DNA from: Trichostrongylus colubriformis
Lineage: Eukaryota; Nematoda; Chromadorea; Rhabditida; Trichostrongylidae
Reading direction: 5' to 3'
DNA length: 64,000 bases
Assembly (NCBI GenBank): GCA_963978905.1
Contig: OZ022257.1
Location: 6,515,155-6,579,154, forward strand
The first letter of the stretch is position 1; each line of letters opens with the position of its first letter. Below are positions 13,161 to 25,000 of the stretch, piece after piece. Made by a program: the position numbers and the translations under genes. Below the pieces are notes generated by a model. That model was not told the DNA's origin, ran no database searches, and saw only the letters and a program-made list of their open reading frames with translations.

Positions 13161-13198
13161 CTACTGCTCTTCACCTATTTCATGAAAAGCTCACAGCT

Positions 13199-13204
13199 AA
13201 TAAA
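13199..13204 (+). terminator. Polyadenylation signal AATAAA of glutaminase
   Basis: AATAAA lies 39 bp after the glutaminase stop codon. It is the only such hexamer close to the 3' end, so it is the likely cleavage signal. Confidence 0.65.
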
Positions 13205-13235
13205 TATTACACAACCTCAATGAATGCATTCACAA

Positions 13236-13500
13236 CATTCAAGGGGTGTGTGTACTTACGACAAGAAATCGCTTCGCGGTGTCGCACTCGCGGCGCCATC
13301 GGTACGACTTGCCGAACCGATTGACCTTGGGAGCCCGGCAGAGCGTGGCTGCGTCACCCCTGCACTTCCACCCATGGCACACTACTCCTCCACCCACGCC
13401 ACACTGCCTCGCTTGAACGCTGCCATGCCCTGCCACTGGTACTCGCCGCTCATGACGCGCGGTCGCGCAAAAGTTCGTCGGAAGTACATACACCCCATCC
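13236..13500. repeat. GC-rich TIR element
   Basis: The left end GGGGTGTGTGTACTTACGAC pairs with the right end CGTCGGAAGTACATACACCCC. The interior is GC-rich, unlike the AT-rich surroundings. The ends resemble those of the nested element at 48540-48770. It lies in the convergent gap between glutaminase and snx-14. Confidence 0.55.
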
Positions 13501-13613
13501 GAAGATTTAAAAGATGTAGTAGTCCGCGCTTACCACTCTTTGTGGCTGCGCAACGCATGCAATATCCCATGAAAAAATTGAATAAAAAATCACTTAAGAT
13601 TTACATAGGTATA

Positions 13614-14351
13614 CAGGGGGTGCCAAAAAAAAGTAATTTTGTCTCCTCCACTTTCGACCCCATTTAGCCAAACTACAGTAAATTCTATTGAGGTATATCT
13701 CCAGAATCAAGAGCAGACCTAACTCTATCACTATACTCCGTGGCAGCCTCCTGCACGAGCAGAAACGGGAGCAAGGAAAGACTGAACAAGATGTATCACC
13801 TCAACCGGGCAAAATCCGAAATTTCTTCGCCCTCTTTCACAACCTTGCCGACGTCCGTTCAATCTGGGTACCTAAGGGGATTCATACCGGATGGTGTTCT
13901 TTAACATTGCGTTTTTCCCGAGTTCCCAGCGCCCTTCGTTTCCAAGAGCAAAACGTTCCCCTACCACTGAAACCCCTCCGGAGGCGGATTTGAGGCATGA
14001 AAATGATACTTTGGATCATAGCAGCCTTGTCCAAGCAGCAGGGGCTCTGTGACTTCCAAGAACCGAAGGGCCAACCCTCAGGAAGCTTCCCACAAAAGAC
14101 CTACCACGGAGCTTGGCTCCACTGTTTTTAGCGAATTTTTAAATGTAGGTACTCCGAAGCCCGACTGCGCCGAATAAAACCTCCATATTTTTATGAACAT
14201 GAACGTGAGGAGCCACAGCTTGTTCCTGCTTTTAGAGGAACATTTCGGGAATGTTTTGCCCCAATACCTTTATCTCTTTCGTTTCATTACGTTTTGTAAA
14301 ATTGGCAGATGTGAGCCGTGGGCAAAATTACTTTTTTTTTGGCACCCCCTG
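13614..14351. mobile_element. Non-autonomous CAGGGGGTGCC TIR element, copy 1
   Basis: It starts CAGGGGGTGCCAAAAAAAAG and ends with the complementary TTTTTGGCACCCCCTG, flanked by TA. The length is 738 bp. Copies lie at 24809-25555 (same orientation) and 47618-48358 (inverted). The frames inside carry no recognisable transposase. TA targets and the TIR style suggest a Tc1/mariner/pogo-type mobiliser, which is an inference. Confidence 0.85.
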
Positions 14352-14493
14352 TATAGTCGATAGCGCTGCTTTATAAAATTTGAAATGTTGACAATCTATG
14401 AGATCACTGCTTCATTATACCATGGCAAGGCTACCACAACACCGAGTAGAATAAATAAATTATAATGCAAAAAGTATATTATGTATATAAGCT

Positions 14494-17400
14494 CTAAGTT
14501 AAATCTTCAGGAAAAAGTTTTGTGACAAGAAGATCTAGGAGCAGATAAGAGAGATGTTTGTTCAGTCGAGGATACTGAAGAGTGTTCACTAGCCTTTTCA
14601 CTCCACCACGCCAACTTTTCGAGTCAAGTACTCGCAGCACGCACGATGGCATCTGAAACGACCTTTCAATGCTTCTAGCCAGTAGCAGTACTTTCAATCA
14701 CAGGTACTTTCATATAATACGACACCTCTTCCTGTGCAAACTCCAATGCACGTCTCGTTGCCAACTCTTCTCGTAGACTCTTCTCCTGATCGGACGGTAA
14801 GGATCCATCAGAACAGAAAATGGCCGACTGAATCAATTGAGTGATTGTTACCAGGTTTACTTCGCTGAACACCGTCCAGTAGAGACGTTTCAGTAAGTGA
14901 AGCATCAAGTAATCGATTGTGTTACGACATAACATTCTGAAATAATCAAAAGTGAGACAGTAATGTGGATACCGTGAAAAAATGTGAATATCTTACTGTA
15001 TGTATATGAAAAAACAACAACTTAAGAAAAATCACCTCAAAGCGGAATGAACATTCAATGTCCAATGTGATGTATGTGACATAATCGAAAAAAACAGCAG
15101 TGAAATACCATCCGTAAAACTTCTTGAAACAAGAAAACATAATTGCAATAACTAACTGATAAAATCCAAACACCATAAAATCATCATAAAATCGAACCGA
15201 AAGCTACAAACCTTGACCAGTTCTGCTTACAGTTGCTCTCGACTGCTTCTGCTATTTTACATCCACAACAATTATTGCCAAACAAAGGATTGTACAAGCT
15301 CGTAGGATACTGCTCGCCTCCTACGCTCATAGACGACAGACTACTGTAAACAACCATTTTTCACGAGAAAAAAAAACAAAGCAAGTATGAGATGGTGAAA
15401 AAGGAAGGGGGCCGTATCGGAAAAAAGAATAATGAATTCGCATTTGAAGAAGAACTCATCTTCAGACAATTAGAAAAAAGATCTTACCTTGTTTCTGATG
15501 CTTCGAACTTGTCCTTGAATTCTACTTTCTCTCGTGTGTAAAGTGTGTTTGCAAGAACAGTTAGAAGGAATGGTCGAATATGTTGACCCTTTTCACGACT
15601 CAATTTTCCTGGCATTTTCTTCACCACCTTGAAGACAAAAAATTATAGTGAGAATTCGACAAATGAGAGCAGTGGAAATGCCTGAGATATCGCTGGTAAG
15701 TGATGTACAGCTAAATAGTTACCAGACCTTCCAAGGGTTCAGGTCACTGAGCAATATATTTTGCCGGAACTCTTCACTACTTGTAAGGAACGCAAACAAA
15801 AGATCCGATCGTTGTAGCATATTCTGAAAAGTTAATCCTCACACCCATGTGTTCGTTTCCTAACAAACGATGCCTTGTTCAAAGAAAATGAGAATCCCCG
15901 ATGGTAATCTGGTGGGTCTTTTGCACCTTATACGAAGAGCGTAAGATGTTCTAATTCCAAAAACAAGCAGGAAGACGAGGAAATAAAAAAATTGCAGTAC
16001 CTGCTTACACAGTGATGAAAGAAAGAGCGAAAAGAGTAGACGATGCTGTTCCAGAAAAGCTCGATTTCTGCTTACCAAAGTCTGGAATGACTCTTAACTC
16101 GTGGTTTATTTGTTTTTACGCCAGTAGTTTGTCACAGCTTTTAACTTCTTCGCAATTCTCGATTCGGAAATAAACAGCCAGAAAACCTACTTTTCTAGGT
16201 GGTAGGAGGGTGAACCGAAGAGAATCACCGTGAAATTCCAACAGTTTCATCTCGAGCACGTAAAACTCGGCAAATCGCCTGGAACTCATCTTTTGAAAAT
16301 GAAACAATGTCGCTGACTGAGAGGTCTGGAGTCTTTTCAAATACCATTACTACTAGTATGATGTGCGACAGGACACCCAAAAAAGGTCAGCGCGCCATGC
16401 TGATTGCGTCTCCTGCACTCCTCCTTGCGTGCGATTTGACCCTATTCAATGTCCTGTCGCACACCTCCAATGTAATATCGAGCTAGAATAAAAATTTTGA
16501 GAACTACTTGACTGTAATCAGTAGCACTTATTTTCCCTGAAGCTACATCCGAGTTACGGATATAAAAATAATTCCTTTAATTTCTTATCATTTGAAAACT
16601 TCTAGACGTCATCATGACCAGGGAAGCCTTCAAGACCCTCGCTTTACCGCTGTTCTAGCGACTGGACGCGGAAAAAATCGTAAACTAATCTCAACACATA
16701 CCGAAATATCGACCAACACTTCGTTTCCTTTTCCTTTGCTTCTTTACGTTCCACGTCAATAACATACACATAGACTGTCCTTCCTAGACAAAATCCTTTT
16801 TTTCTGGGAAAGCTTCCGGGAAGAGCTGGGCAGTTCCCCACCTGTTGTGCTGTCTCTCATCGGTACAATTTTGCTGATGTTCACTTTCCACTGGTTTATG
16901 TTTCGAGTTTCTTTATCGATGACCAGGACTGGTTCCGCACTGGGTGGTTCTACCGCTGACGATGAGCTCACATCGTCCTCGTCCTATGAACGACAGTTTT
17001 TTAGAGTAGGCTGCTGTCAAAAACAAACAACTCACCGTTCCTGAACATCCACTTGCGGGTGAGACATTACCTACATCACCAATCACGGACACATCGATTG
17101 ATGGTAGACTCAGCTGAGACAATGATCGAGACGCGAAGCTTGATGTGGAACTCTGGAATGGTCTTTGAGTCCTATTTTCACTGGACCTTTTGTCATCCTT
17201 TTTCCCTTTTGTCTCGCCTTTATTCGCTTCTATGTCTTATCGCTGAGGCTATTTACTTCGTTTTCGTCACCACGAACTATCCCCTGCTAATACTGTCACT
17301 TCAAAAAACCATTTCATTTCTTTTCATCCCTCTGACGTAAGCTCAACGTAAAGAGAGAGTTCAACCTTCCTATCCATTGGAAGCTCCTTTCCGTTGTCGC

Positions 17401-20400
17401 TAGCAGCACTTTCAACTGACAGGTCTACTCCTTCGAAGCTCGAACCAACCGATGGCTCACTCTCCAACGAATCACTTGACACTCCAGCTATGGCTCGTCG
17501 CAACTTCAACCTAAAATAAAGTGATTTAACCGCAACACCCTGTTGGACTCTTCGGCTGTTCTGTCGTTCAGACCTGGATTGGAAAAGATCTGGAGCACGC
17601 CTCACAGATCCGAAGGCAATGATTAAACGTCCACGCCACACCAAGCTGGACGGGATGACCAACGCACATATTCCTTGACGATGTCAAAGACACCCGAACG
17701 AACGTCAGCAAGGTGGGGAGAGGGTGCATGTCACTGTGGCCGTTTGAAGAAATAGGGGCGCAAACGAGGTATGACCACTATTTCTCACTGTATAAAATGG
17801 CGCAGAAGAAACTGAAAAAAATCTCACCTGAACTGCGCTAAAGAGAACGTCTCTCCTGCTACTGACGGCTTTCTTGATACAGAACGCTGATCAATTAATT
17901 CATTGACACATACTGGTGGACTACCACACAGATATCTGAATATATTCGCGAATAAGACAAGGCTTCTTACGTGGAAGATAGCACTCACCCCAGGAACGCA
18001 TCAGATTGACAGAATGGAACTACGTGATCAGTCTGCATTCGTTGATATACAACTTGATATGACTGAAATCGATGGAATCAGTAGATACTTGAGGTCAGTG
18101 CGTGAGCACCGCTTGAAAAGTATTAGTACGGTTGTAAGACCAAACGTGAGAACCTAACAAAATCGGAGGAAAAAAATTTAGAAAAAAAATAAAAAACCAA
18201 AAAGCAAATTCAAATAATTTAACTGAGTTACGTAGAACAAAATAAATACTGATTTGAAATCTAACTCAGAAATGCAGCGAATTGTGCGTGCTGTGGCACG
18301 CCGTTACAAAGCCATAGGGAATCAAACTAATCAAAATGGATCTAAATTCGATTAAACTGAAATAGAATGAAACAGGAAGTTAAAAATACATACTCTTTCA
18401 ATAATTTTATCTAGCAGCAGCAGATTGTTGCACTCCACTGCGGCTTTGAACTCATTGACGATCTCTTCATCGAACTCTATTCTCTCAGGAGCACTGTCAT
18501 GCACGAACTGTCCAAACAGCTGCCAGATGTCATAGGCAATTTGACTAGATGATTCAGTCTGAAGAATATATAAAAACCCATTGGTTTATGCAATTCGTAC
18601 CAGAAAACAGACAAAATCATCCTTCGATTTTCTAAAATAGTTGGAGGCTCTACAGCTCCGTGTCTTACTAGCATTGCCCGAGAAGACAAACTCAGACCCA
18701 GCTCGAACCTAATCCACTGTTTGGCTTTTTTGGGGCCAACTGAAAACTATCACGATCTCCGGATGGGATACTAATATTACTAGATTGAACTTCAACCAGA
18801 CCACCATGTCATTGCAATGTCCGAGTACACCTAGAAACATCTAATTTCTAGACTTCGAGTTGATTCATCAAAGTCATGATCGTTATGATCGTTGATCGAC
18901 TATTTATTTCTTTGTACGCACTTCCTCACTAAGTCTAAGATTAAATGGGTCACCAGTGCGCGCCTGAACGCTTTTGCACTAATATCTGAACAGCGAACCT
19001 TCTTCTGCATGCTGTCATGAATACGAGAAGCTTCCGCTAAAAAGCTCAGCTCATGAACTGGCCCACGAGTATCTTGCAAATACAAACGGAACATGGAGAA
19101 CTGTCGTGCATCCCTTAGTAACTGAAAGCAGCAATGAGAAACAAATCATTTTCACCTTTACAAAAGACCAAAAATACCTCGCTCAATTTTAACTGAAGCA
19201 ACGAATCCGGTACAGTCTGTGATGTCGGCTCCGTGAAATTGGTGAGTAGAGTCACGTGGTTACTCTACAAATTTTTTTTTGCAGGAGCAATGTAATTTCA
19301 AGGAATGCTCCGAAAGTCTCGCTTACCCTGTTGTCGACCTGTGACACTTCCTCTTCTCTCGCTTTTTGCGCGTCGAATGCCAAGATCAGTAGATGATTGA
19401 TCGTGTCTGGATCAGCGATTAGGTCAAGACATGGGAGAAGTATCGCATTCACAGTCAATTCTCGCAAGAAATGTCGCGCTGACTGAGAGGGCCACGCGGA
19501 CTGAAACAGCAGAACCCAAACATATTTCCTTGGAAGTTTCCGTAAAATCAGAAATAAAAATATTCGACAGGTTCAACAGAGGGAGAAATCGCTGAGGAAG
19601 GAGGCATCCGATCGATAAGATAGAGAAGCAGCATGCAATCATTCACGAAACACGGAGAAAATAGCCCTGGCAATATCAAACACATTAACTGACCATATTT
19701 CGACCATTTCCGGCCATTCTTGATGGACTATCATCGTCGTGCGCCCTGCCAGCAAGGTGTGTATCGTCAACAAATTTCGTTATCAAAAAATCTGCTATCT
19801 GAACAGAGATTGAGTATGCGAGCTTCCCACTGACATGTGAAACTGGTTCCCACAAAAACACCTGTTACCTGTTTCAGGTAATCCAGTTCATTCTTCCTAG
19901 AACCCATACAGTAGTGTAGATCCGCAAGTTTTTCACAAATATGTGATTCGATCAATGAACGTGGATAGGCCTGAAACCATCAGCATCGACTTCGATCAGG
20001 TCTTCCCCATAAAGTCATGTTTCCTGTCTTTGATTCATTACCCATCTCTACTAAATATAAAACGTTCGTCTCTACGTCCCTTCGTCCGTCCATCCTTTTG
20101 TCCGTCCGTCTGTCACGATATTAGATATTTTATGAAAAACGACCTGTGGAGATGGGGGCAAGTGTGGTATGGGTGGGGCATGGGACAAGAAGTAAAGAGA
20201 AGACATTGGCCATGTTGAGCTGCGCCCACAATGGACGAGGTGTGCCGTGGAATGTTCCGTTTTCGGACCGAAAATTGGTAACTGGGGACTCAAACGTGAG
20301 GGAAAGATGGGTCAAGGTCAGGGATAGGTTTCTCAAGGTCAAGAAGATATTCAGGGCACAGTGGGCGGAACATTTGCAGTGGCGGAGCTTGGACGTTAAA

Positions 20401-21881
20401 TAAAAACGAGGTGTGGAGTTGAGGACAAGTTTGAGATGGGTAGGGTGGCACAAGAAGTGAGGACCGCACATGGACCAAGCTAAGCTCCGCCCGCGGTGGG
20501 CTGGGCGGGCGCTGAAATACTCTGTTCTCAAGAAAGCGAGCAATTTTGATCGACCTACTGACACACATGGTGTTTCGCGCACAACGCTGTGCGCCAGCCA
20601 ACTGGTATGCTATAAGCAGCTTTGATAACAATCCACTTCCAAGACAGCTGAAAAAAGCCTGTTCACAAAACGCTGGCAACAGGATAGCACTTTCCGGGCA
20701 GTTGCAGTAGATTCGGATTCAAAGATGTCTTTCAGTTATGGGCTGGACCGCGTGACGGCAGGAGGACCGAGTCGGTGTTTTTACAGTGAGAGATGAATTT
20801 ACACAAGCATTACTTTTTCAGATACTTCGTTCTCCATTTCTATGATTCGATGCATATGTAGAGCAATAGTCGGCAAAAAGTCTTCGGCCACTACTGCTGG
20901 CAGATCGAGAGCCAATGCCTTCATCAAAATTTTGGAACAGGCAAATCGAATCTGATACCTATAAAAAATTTTCGCACAATGAAAAAATATTGCACAGATT
21001 TATAGGTAATGCTACTGTAGGATATATTCTGAAGATCTCTCACAATCGAGTATTTTCATAAACCTAGTTATTACTGAAACAAACAAATCGAAAAATTTTC
21101 TGTAGAATTCTCAGCCCAAGAAAATAGAACCTTCGAACCACAGCAAGTACCTTATTTCATTGATGAACGCTCGATCACGACTGATCTCAGACTCGTACCA
21201 GTTATTCACATATTCATCAATCATCTGATCAAGCAAACTTTCAAGAGCATCGTTTACTGACGCTGGCACCTCGAGCTCTGAACGGTTCAAAAGAATTTAG
21301 AGAGAAATGAACTGTAATAAACCATACTGACAGAAATAAAAAAATCACGAGTAAAAACCATGGCAGCGCGCGTGGTGTGACCGCCCTATTCACTAAAAGA
21401 CTACTAAGGCAATTCAAGATGGGTGGCTGTACGCTGATTGTGAGGTACGGTTAAGGTAATTTGATAGCTTCACCTTTCCATGGAACCACACGGCGTTTCT
21501 GTGACGTTACATCCTCATCGCTCGATTTCCGTCCTTTTTCATTGAACTGACTCGAAAACCACACTTGAACTAGAGGGTAAAGAAAACGACCATTGGAATC
21601 GTTTGCGATCCAAGCCGCTATGCTGGCTCCAAGAAATAACGAACAGAGGCAACACGCTATGGAAAAAGCCCTGAAACATTCCTTCCATACATTAGAAGTG
21701 AATTATGATAAATAAAACAAAATAAAAAAGCGGTGTAGAATACTGTAAAAAAACATGAGCATATATCCACTCACTCAAATCCAAAACAAATTAATACGAC
21801 AATGAAAGTTGACAAATATGCAGCCGGCTTCAGCCATGGGTGACGTTCCAGTAACTCATTCGTTTTACAACGAAGATCCAT
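14494..21881 (-). CDS. snx-14: Sorting nexin 14 homologue (TM-PXA-RGS-PX-PXC)
   Basis: ER-anchored protein that contacts endosomes or lipid droplets. Main exons, high to low: 21881-21775, 21670-21474, 21277-21151, 20958-20826, 19970-19869, about 19797-19700, 19500-19327, 19264-19178, 19121-18999, 18558-18394, 18062-17989, 17935-17828, 17510-17337, about 17130-17046, 16983-16842, 16783-16702, 16278-16191, 16081-16001, 15823-15728, 15627-15488, about 15344-15230, 14936-14708, 14652-14494. Two membrane segments start the protein (LSTFIVVLICFGF; ACCLCSLFLGASIAAW). The PXA domain ends CLDLIADPDTINHLLI. The RGS domain has FRLYLQDTRGPVHELSFLAE and DIWQLFGQF. PX shows RRFAEFYVLEMKLLEFHG. The tail has KMPGKLSREKGQHIRPF and NKHLSYLLLDLLVTKLFPE. 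Exons near 19650-19560, 17130 and 15165-15040 are unresolved. A TTTTCAAG site 28 nt before the ATG could accept a spliced leader. Confidence 0.9.
16362..16463. repeat. Mini-MITE with TGTGCGACAGGACA ends
   Basis: TGTGCGACAGGACA at the left and TGTCCTGTCGCACA at the right are perfect inverted repeats bounding about 100 bp in an snx-14 intron. Confidence 0.65.
20060..20480. repeat. Satellite-like repeat in snx-14 intron
   Basis: A GTCCGTCCATCC and GTCCGTCCGTCTGTC tract is followed by units containing GAGCTGCGCCCACAATGGACG and AGCTCCGCCCGCGGTGGGC, each preceded by GGGTGGGGCA-type text. The same kind of unit, with CTCCGCCCACYGTGGGCGGG, builds the array at 26880-28280. Confidence 0.55.
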
Positions 21882-22085
21882 TTTCGATTTGAGGGTCGTT
21901 ACATAGCTTGAAAATAAAAATAGCGACAACATTTACAATATATTTACGATGTGAACAAACGAATTAGCAAAAAAAAAGAGATCAGAATCGACACGGAACA
22001 AACCAGATTGCAAAGCTCAAAGTCGTCCAGCATAAAAATTTTATTTGTTGATCTCAACAAAAAATGACAACATATTTAACAACTA

Positions 22086-25000
22086 TCAGAAATCAGGTTC
22101 TCTTGATGAACCCCTGCACCTACGAGCTTTCACGCGCCTTTCGTTGACAGGAAATTCCACAGGTTTTACCTGAAAGAAATGTATTCCTTTCTCTCCTGAG
22201 AATGAATAGTTTATGTAAAATACTAAAGAAATTTACTGCGACTGGTTCAAGCTGCAAGTGCCACTGTGGCACGAAGCGCAAATACAACAGGTCAATTATG
22301 CATCAAATCTCGCTCGCACAATCCAATTAGCCATGTTCTTGGTACTCACTGTCTGGTAACATGCTTCTCTACCAGCAACAGAGAAAAGACACGATTACCA
22401 CTCCCAACATTCCACAGTCTTGGTACGTCCCCTACACCCATCAGAATGTGCGAATGAACAGAGAAGTGATGTCGAAAACATAGCGCAGACAAGAAATAGG
22501 TGGTCGCTGCCGTTCCTTTTACAACAACCGCATCCATGTTTTCTGCAGAAACTAGCTTTAGCAACTAGAATTTAGAAGGAAAAAATCAACTTAGTGACTA
22601 TAGCCTAAGCGAGAATCCAAGAGCCTATGGCCCTTGCGGGAATCCAAGAGCGGATGAGCGTAGGAAAGAAGTCGTGTAAATAAACAGGTTAGTACAAATA
22701 CCCATCGGTTGGAATAGCAGCGCATAGCCCGTTGGATATTTATCCCAGAGAGGATGGAAAAAGGCTTGACTATATGATATAAGGCATACCTTATAAAAAC
22801 GGGTTCCTGGTATTCTTTTTCCACGTAGCTCAGCGGCATGCGGTAACATAGGGGACCTAGTTGCCAGTCCTCTGCCATCAGGTGTGTAGGCTCGGATTTT
22901 GATGAATGGACATGCACTGGTCAACATGACCCATCCAATCGACGACAACACTATGTCCGCCACTGCTCCCCCTTCCTAAACAAAATTGCAGGTTTGCCTA
23001 ATTGGTTGTTAGGAAAACATGCCTTCTTTCCTTTGAATTCGAAATTTCTGCTCTCCATAGCAGGCCATTGAGCCATTCTCTCTTCCTTACCACATGGGAC
23101 CACCAAAGCTTTCGTGCCGAGATTCTCTTGAAGGAACGACTTCACTTCGGAAGTAGGGATGCAGTTCAATGGTATATCGTCACTAACAAATGTCGTGAGC
23201 TGGAAGACAAATAGCTACTGACGTGAAAAAAACCACTCCTCGGTATTAAATTCATCCAGGGAAAAATACACATATATGAGGAACTTACGAGCACTCGACT
23301 TTCCTTCACACTTTCTACTACATCAAGTCGAGCTACACCACCGATCAACAACGAGTATCCCACAGGTACAAGGGCTGTACGCGGTTGCAGCAGACGTCGA
23401 GGTAACACATGAATTAATTCATCCAGGGTAAATAAATTCAGCACCTAAAATTTATTCTAACAAAATAACCACCGATTATTTGCCATCACTGTCGAGCCCT
23501 AAGCATAAAAATAACAATTAACCGATAAAAAAATAAAAAGTAAATAAGTAGACAAATATAATATATGATAAAAATAATAATTAAAGTAATACATAATATA
23601 ATAAAACATAATAATAATAAAAAAATAACAGAGAAAAAATAGAACAAAAAGTTTGTTGTGGAAAATTAAATGGCAACTGATAAGAAGAATCAGTGACATT
23701 ATACCTGCTGGTCATTCACAGTTCCAGGGGTATCATAACACCACATTCCTTTCGCGAAAACTGGATCACGCATCGACCATCTAAAAGGAAAATCAATTGG
23801 CCAGCTAATTTTGATGACTAAAGTGGCTCCAGCTTATGAAAGTTCCTTAGGTTCAACTATAGAACTCACAAAGAAATCACATAAGAACCTCACCCTTTCG
23901 ACGGTTCTGAATCTTCCTCAGTAACTCCACCGGTGATTCTATTGATTGCAATCGGTGGTTGTTCGTCTTCTCTCTCCTAAAACAGCGTTAGTATAAAAAC
24001 AGCGCACAGAGTATTACGCATACACTTTCGGAGCGAGCCATGCATGAGACTTTTATTTGACACAAAAGCACGGAAAATTAGAAACACCTCCGCGGCTAGG
24101 AAAGACAACAAGCCTTCCGATGACTGGGGAAAGCGCACATTATACTTAAACAAACATAGTCAACCACTAGATCCCGAGGGCATCAGCTATACTTCTGACC
24201 TGGCTCATGATGATGTCAGACCTTATGAGAGTTCTCACTCTTTTCCACACCCACACGATACCCCACTACCCTGAGGTAGGTCGCGGATATAATTCATAAC
24301 GCGGGATAGGCGATGCAGTCCACCAACGTCCGGGACTCCACACCAGCTTTCTAGTTTTTCGTTCTCTACTAGACATAGCTACAACGCCGCCAGTGCAATG
24401 CAATTGCCCGCGAACAACACAAATGTGACCTTACTAATACCACAACTTCGAAAGAAGCTACCTTGTAGGTGTTCTGAATGGTGCCCATCAGCACCGCATA
24501 TTTAGGATCACCCGTCTCTTGCAACATAATTTTCCTGTAATAAATTCAACTAAGATGAAAACAACTACGAGAAACTTTGTGGAAACTGGTAACCGTTGGT
24601 ATAAAATTCCAAACAATCTTGAGGCTTATTTCTGCTCACCTTCTGTACATTTCTTTTTGAAGCCATGCTCTATGTTGAAGTAATCGCCGTCGGCGCAGCT
24701 CTAGACGAAAAGGTGTAGGCTTCATTATGGGGAACTTCAGCAAAGATAACTGAAAAATTATTTAACTTTCTAATAGAAAAAAATGAAAGCTCCGAAATCA
24801 GCACTATACAGGGGGTGCCAAAAAAAAAAGTAATTTTGTCTCCTCCACTTTCGACCCCATTTAGCCAAACTACAGTAAATTCTATTGAGGTATTCTCATC
24901 CCCAGAATCAAGAGCAGACCTAACTCTATCACTATACTCCGTGGCAGCCTCCTGCACGAGCAGGAACGGGAGCAAGGAAAGACTGAACAAGATGTATCAC

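Noticed and set aside
13688..13993. About 100-codon open frames inside the CAGGGGGTGCC elements, both strands
   Set aside because: The frames are not preserved between the three copies and show no transposase motifs; they follow the repeat, not a gene.
14946..15176. Minus-strand frame with YVTYITLDIECSFRFE between snx-14 exons
   Set aside because: Hydrophobic and ends at a good GAG/GTGATT donor, but it does not join in phase with the neighbouring exons; the true exon here may be a different frame.
22820..22860. Plus-strand CACGTAGCTCAGCGGCATGCGG resembling a tRNA D-arm
   Set aside because: It is antisense to a well-supported NOA1 exon (LPHAAELRGK) and has no T-arm.
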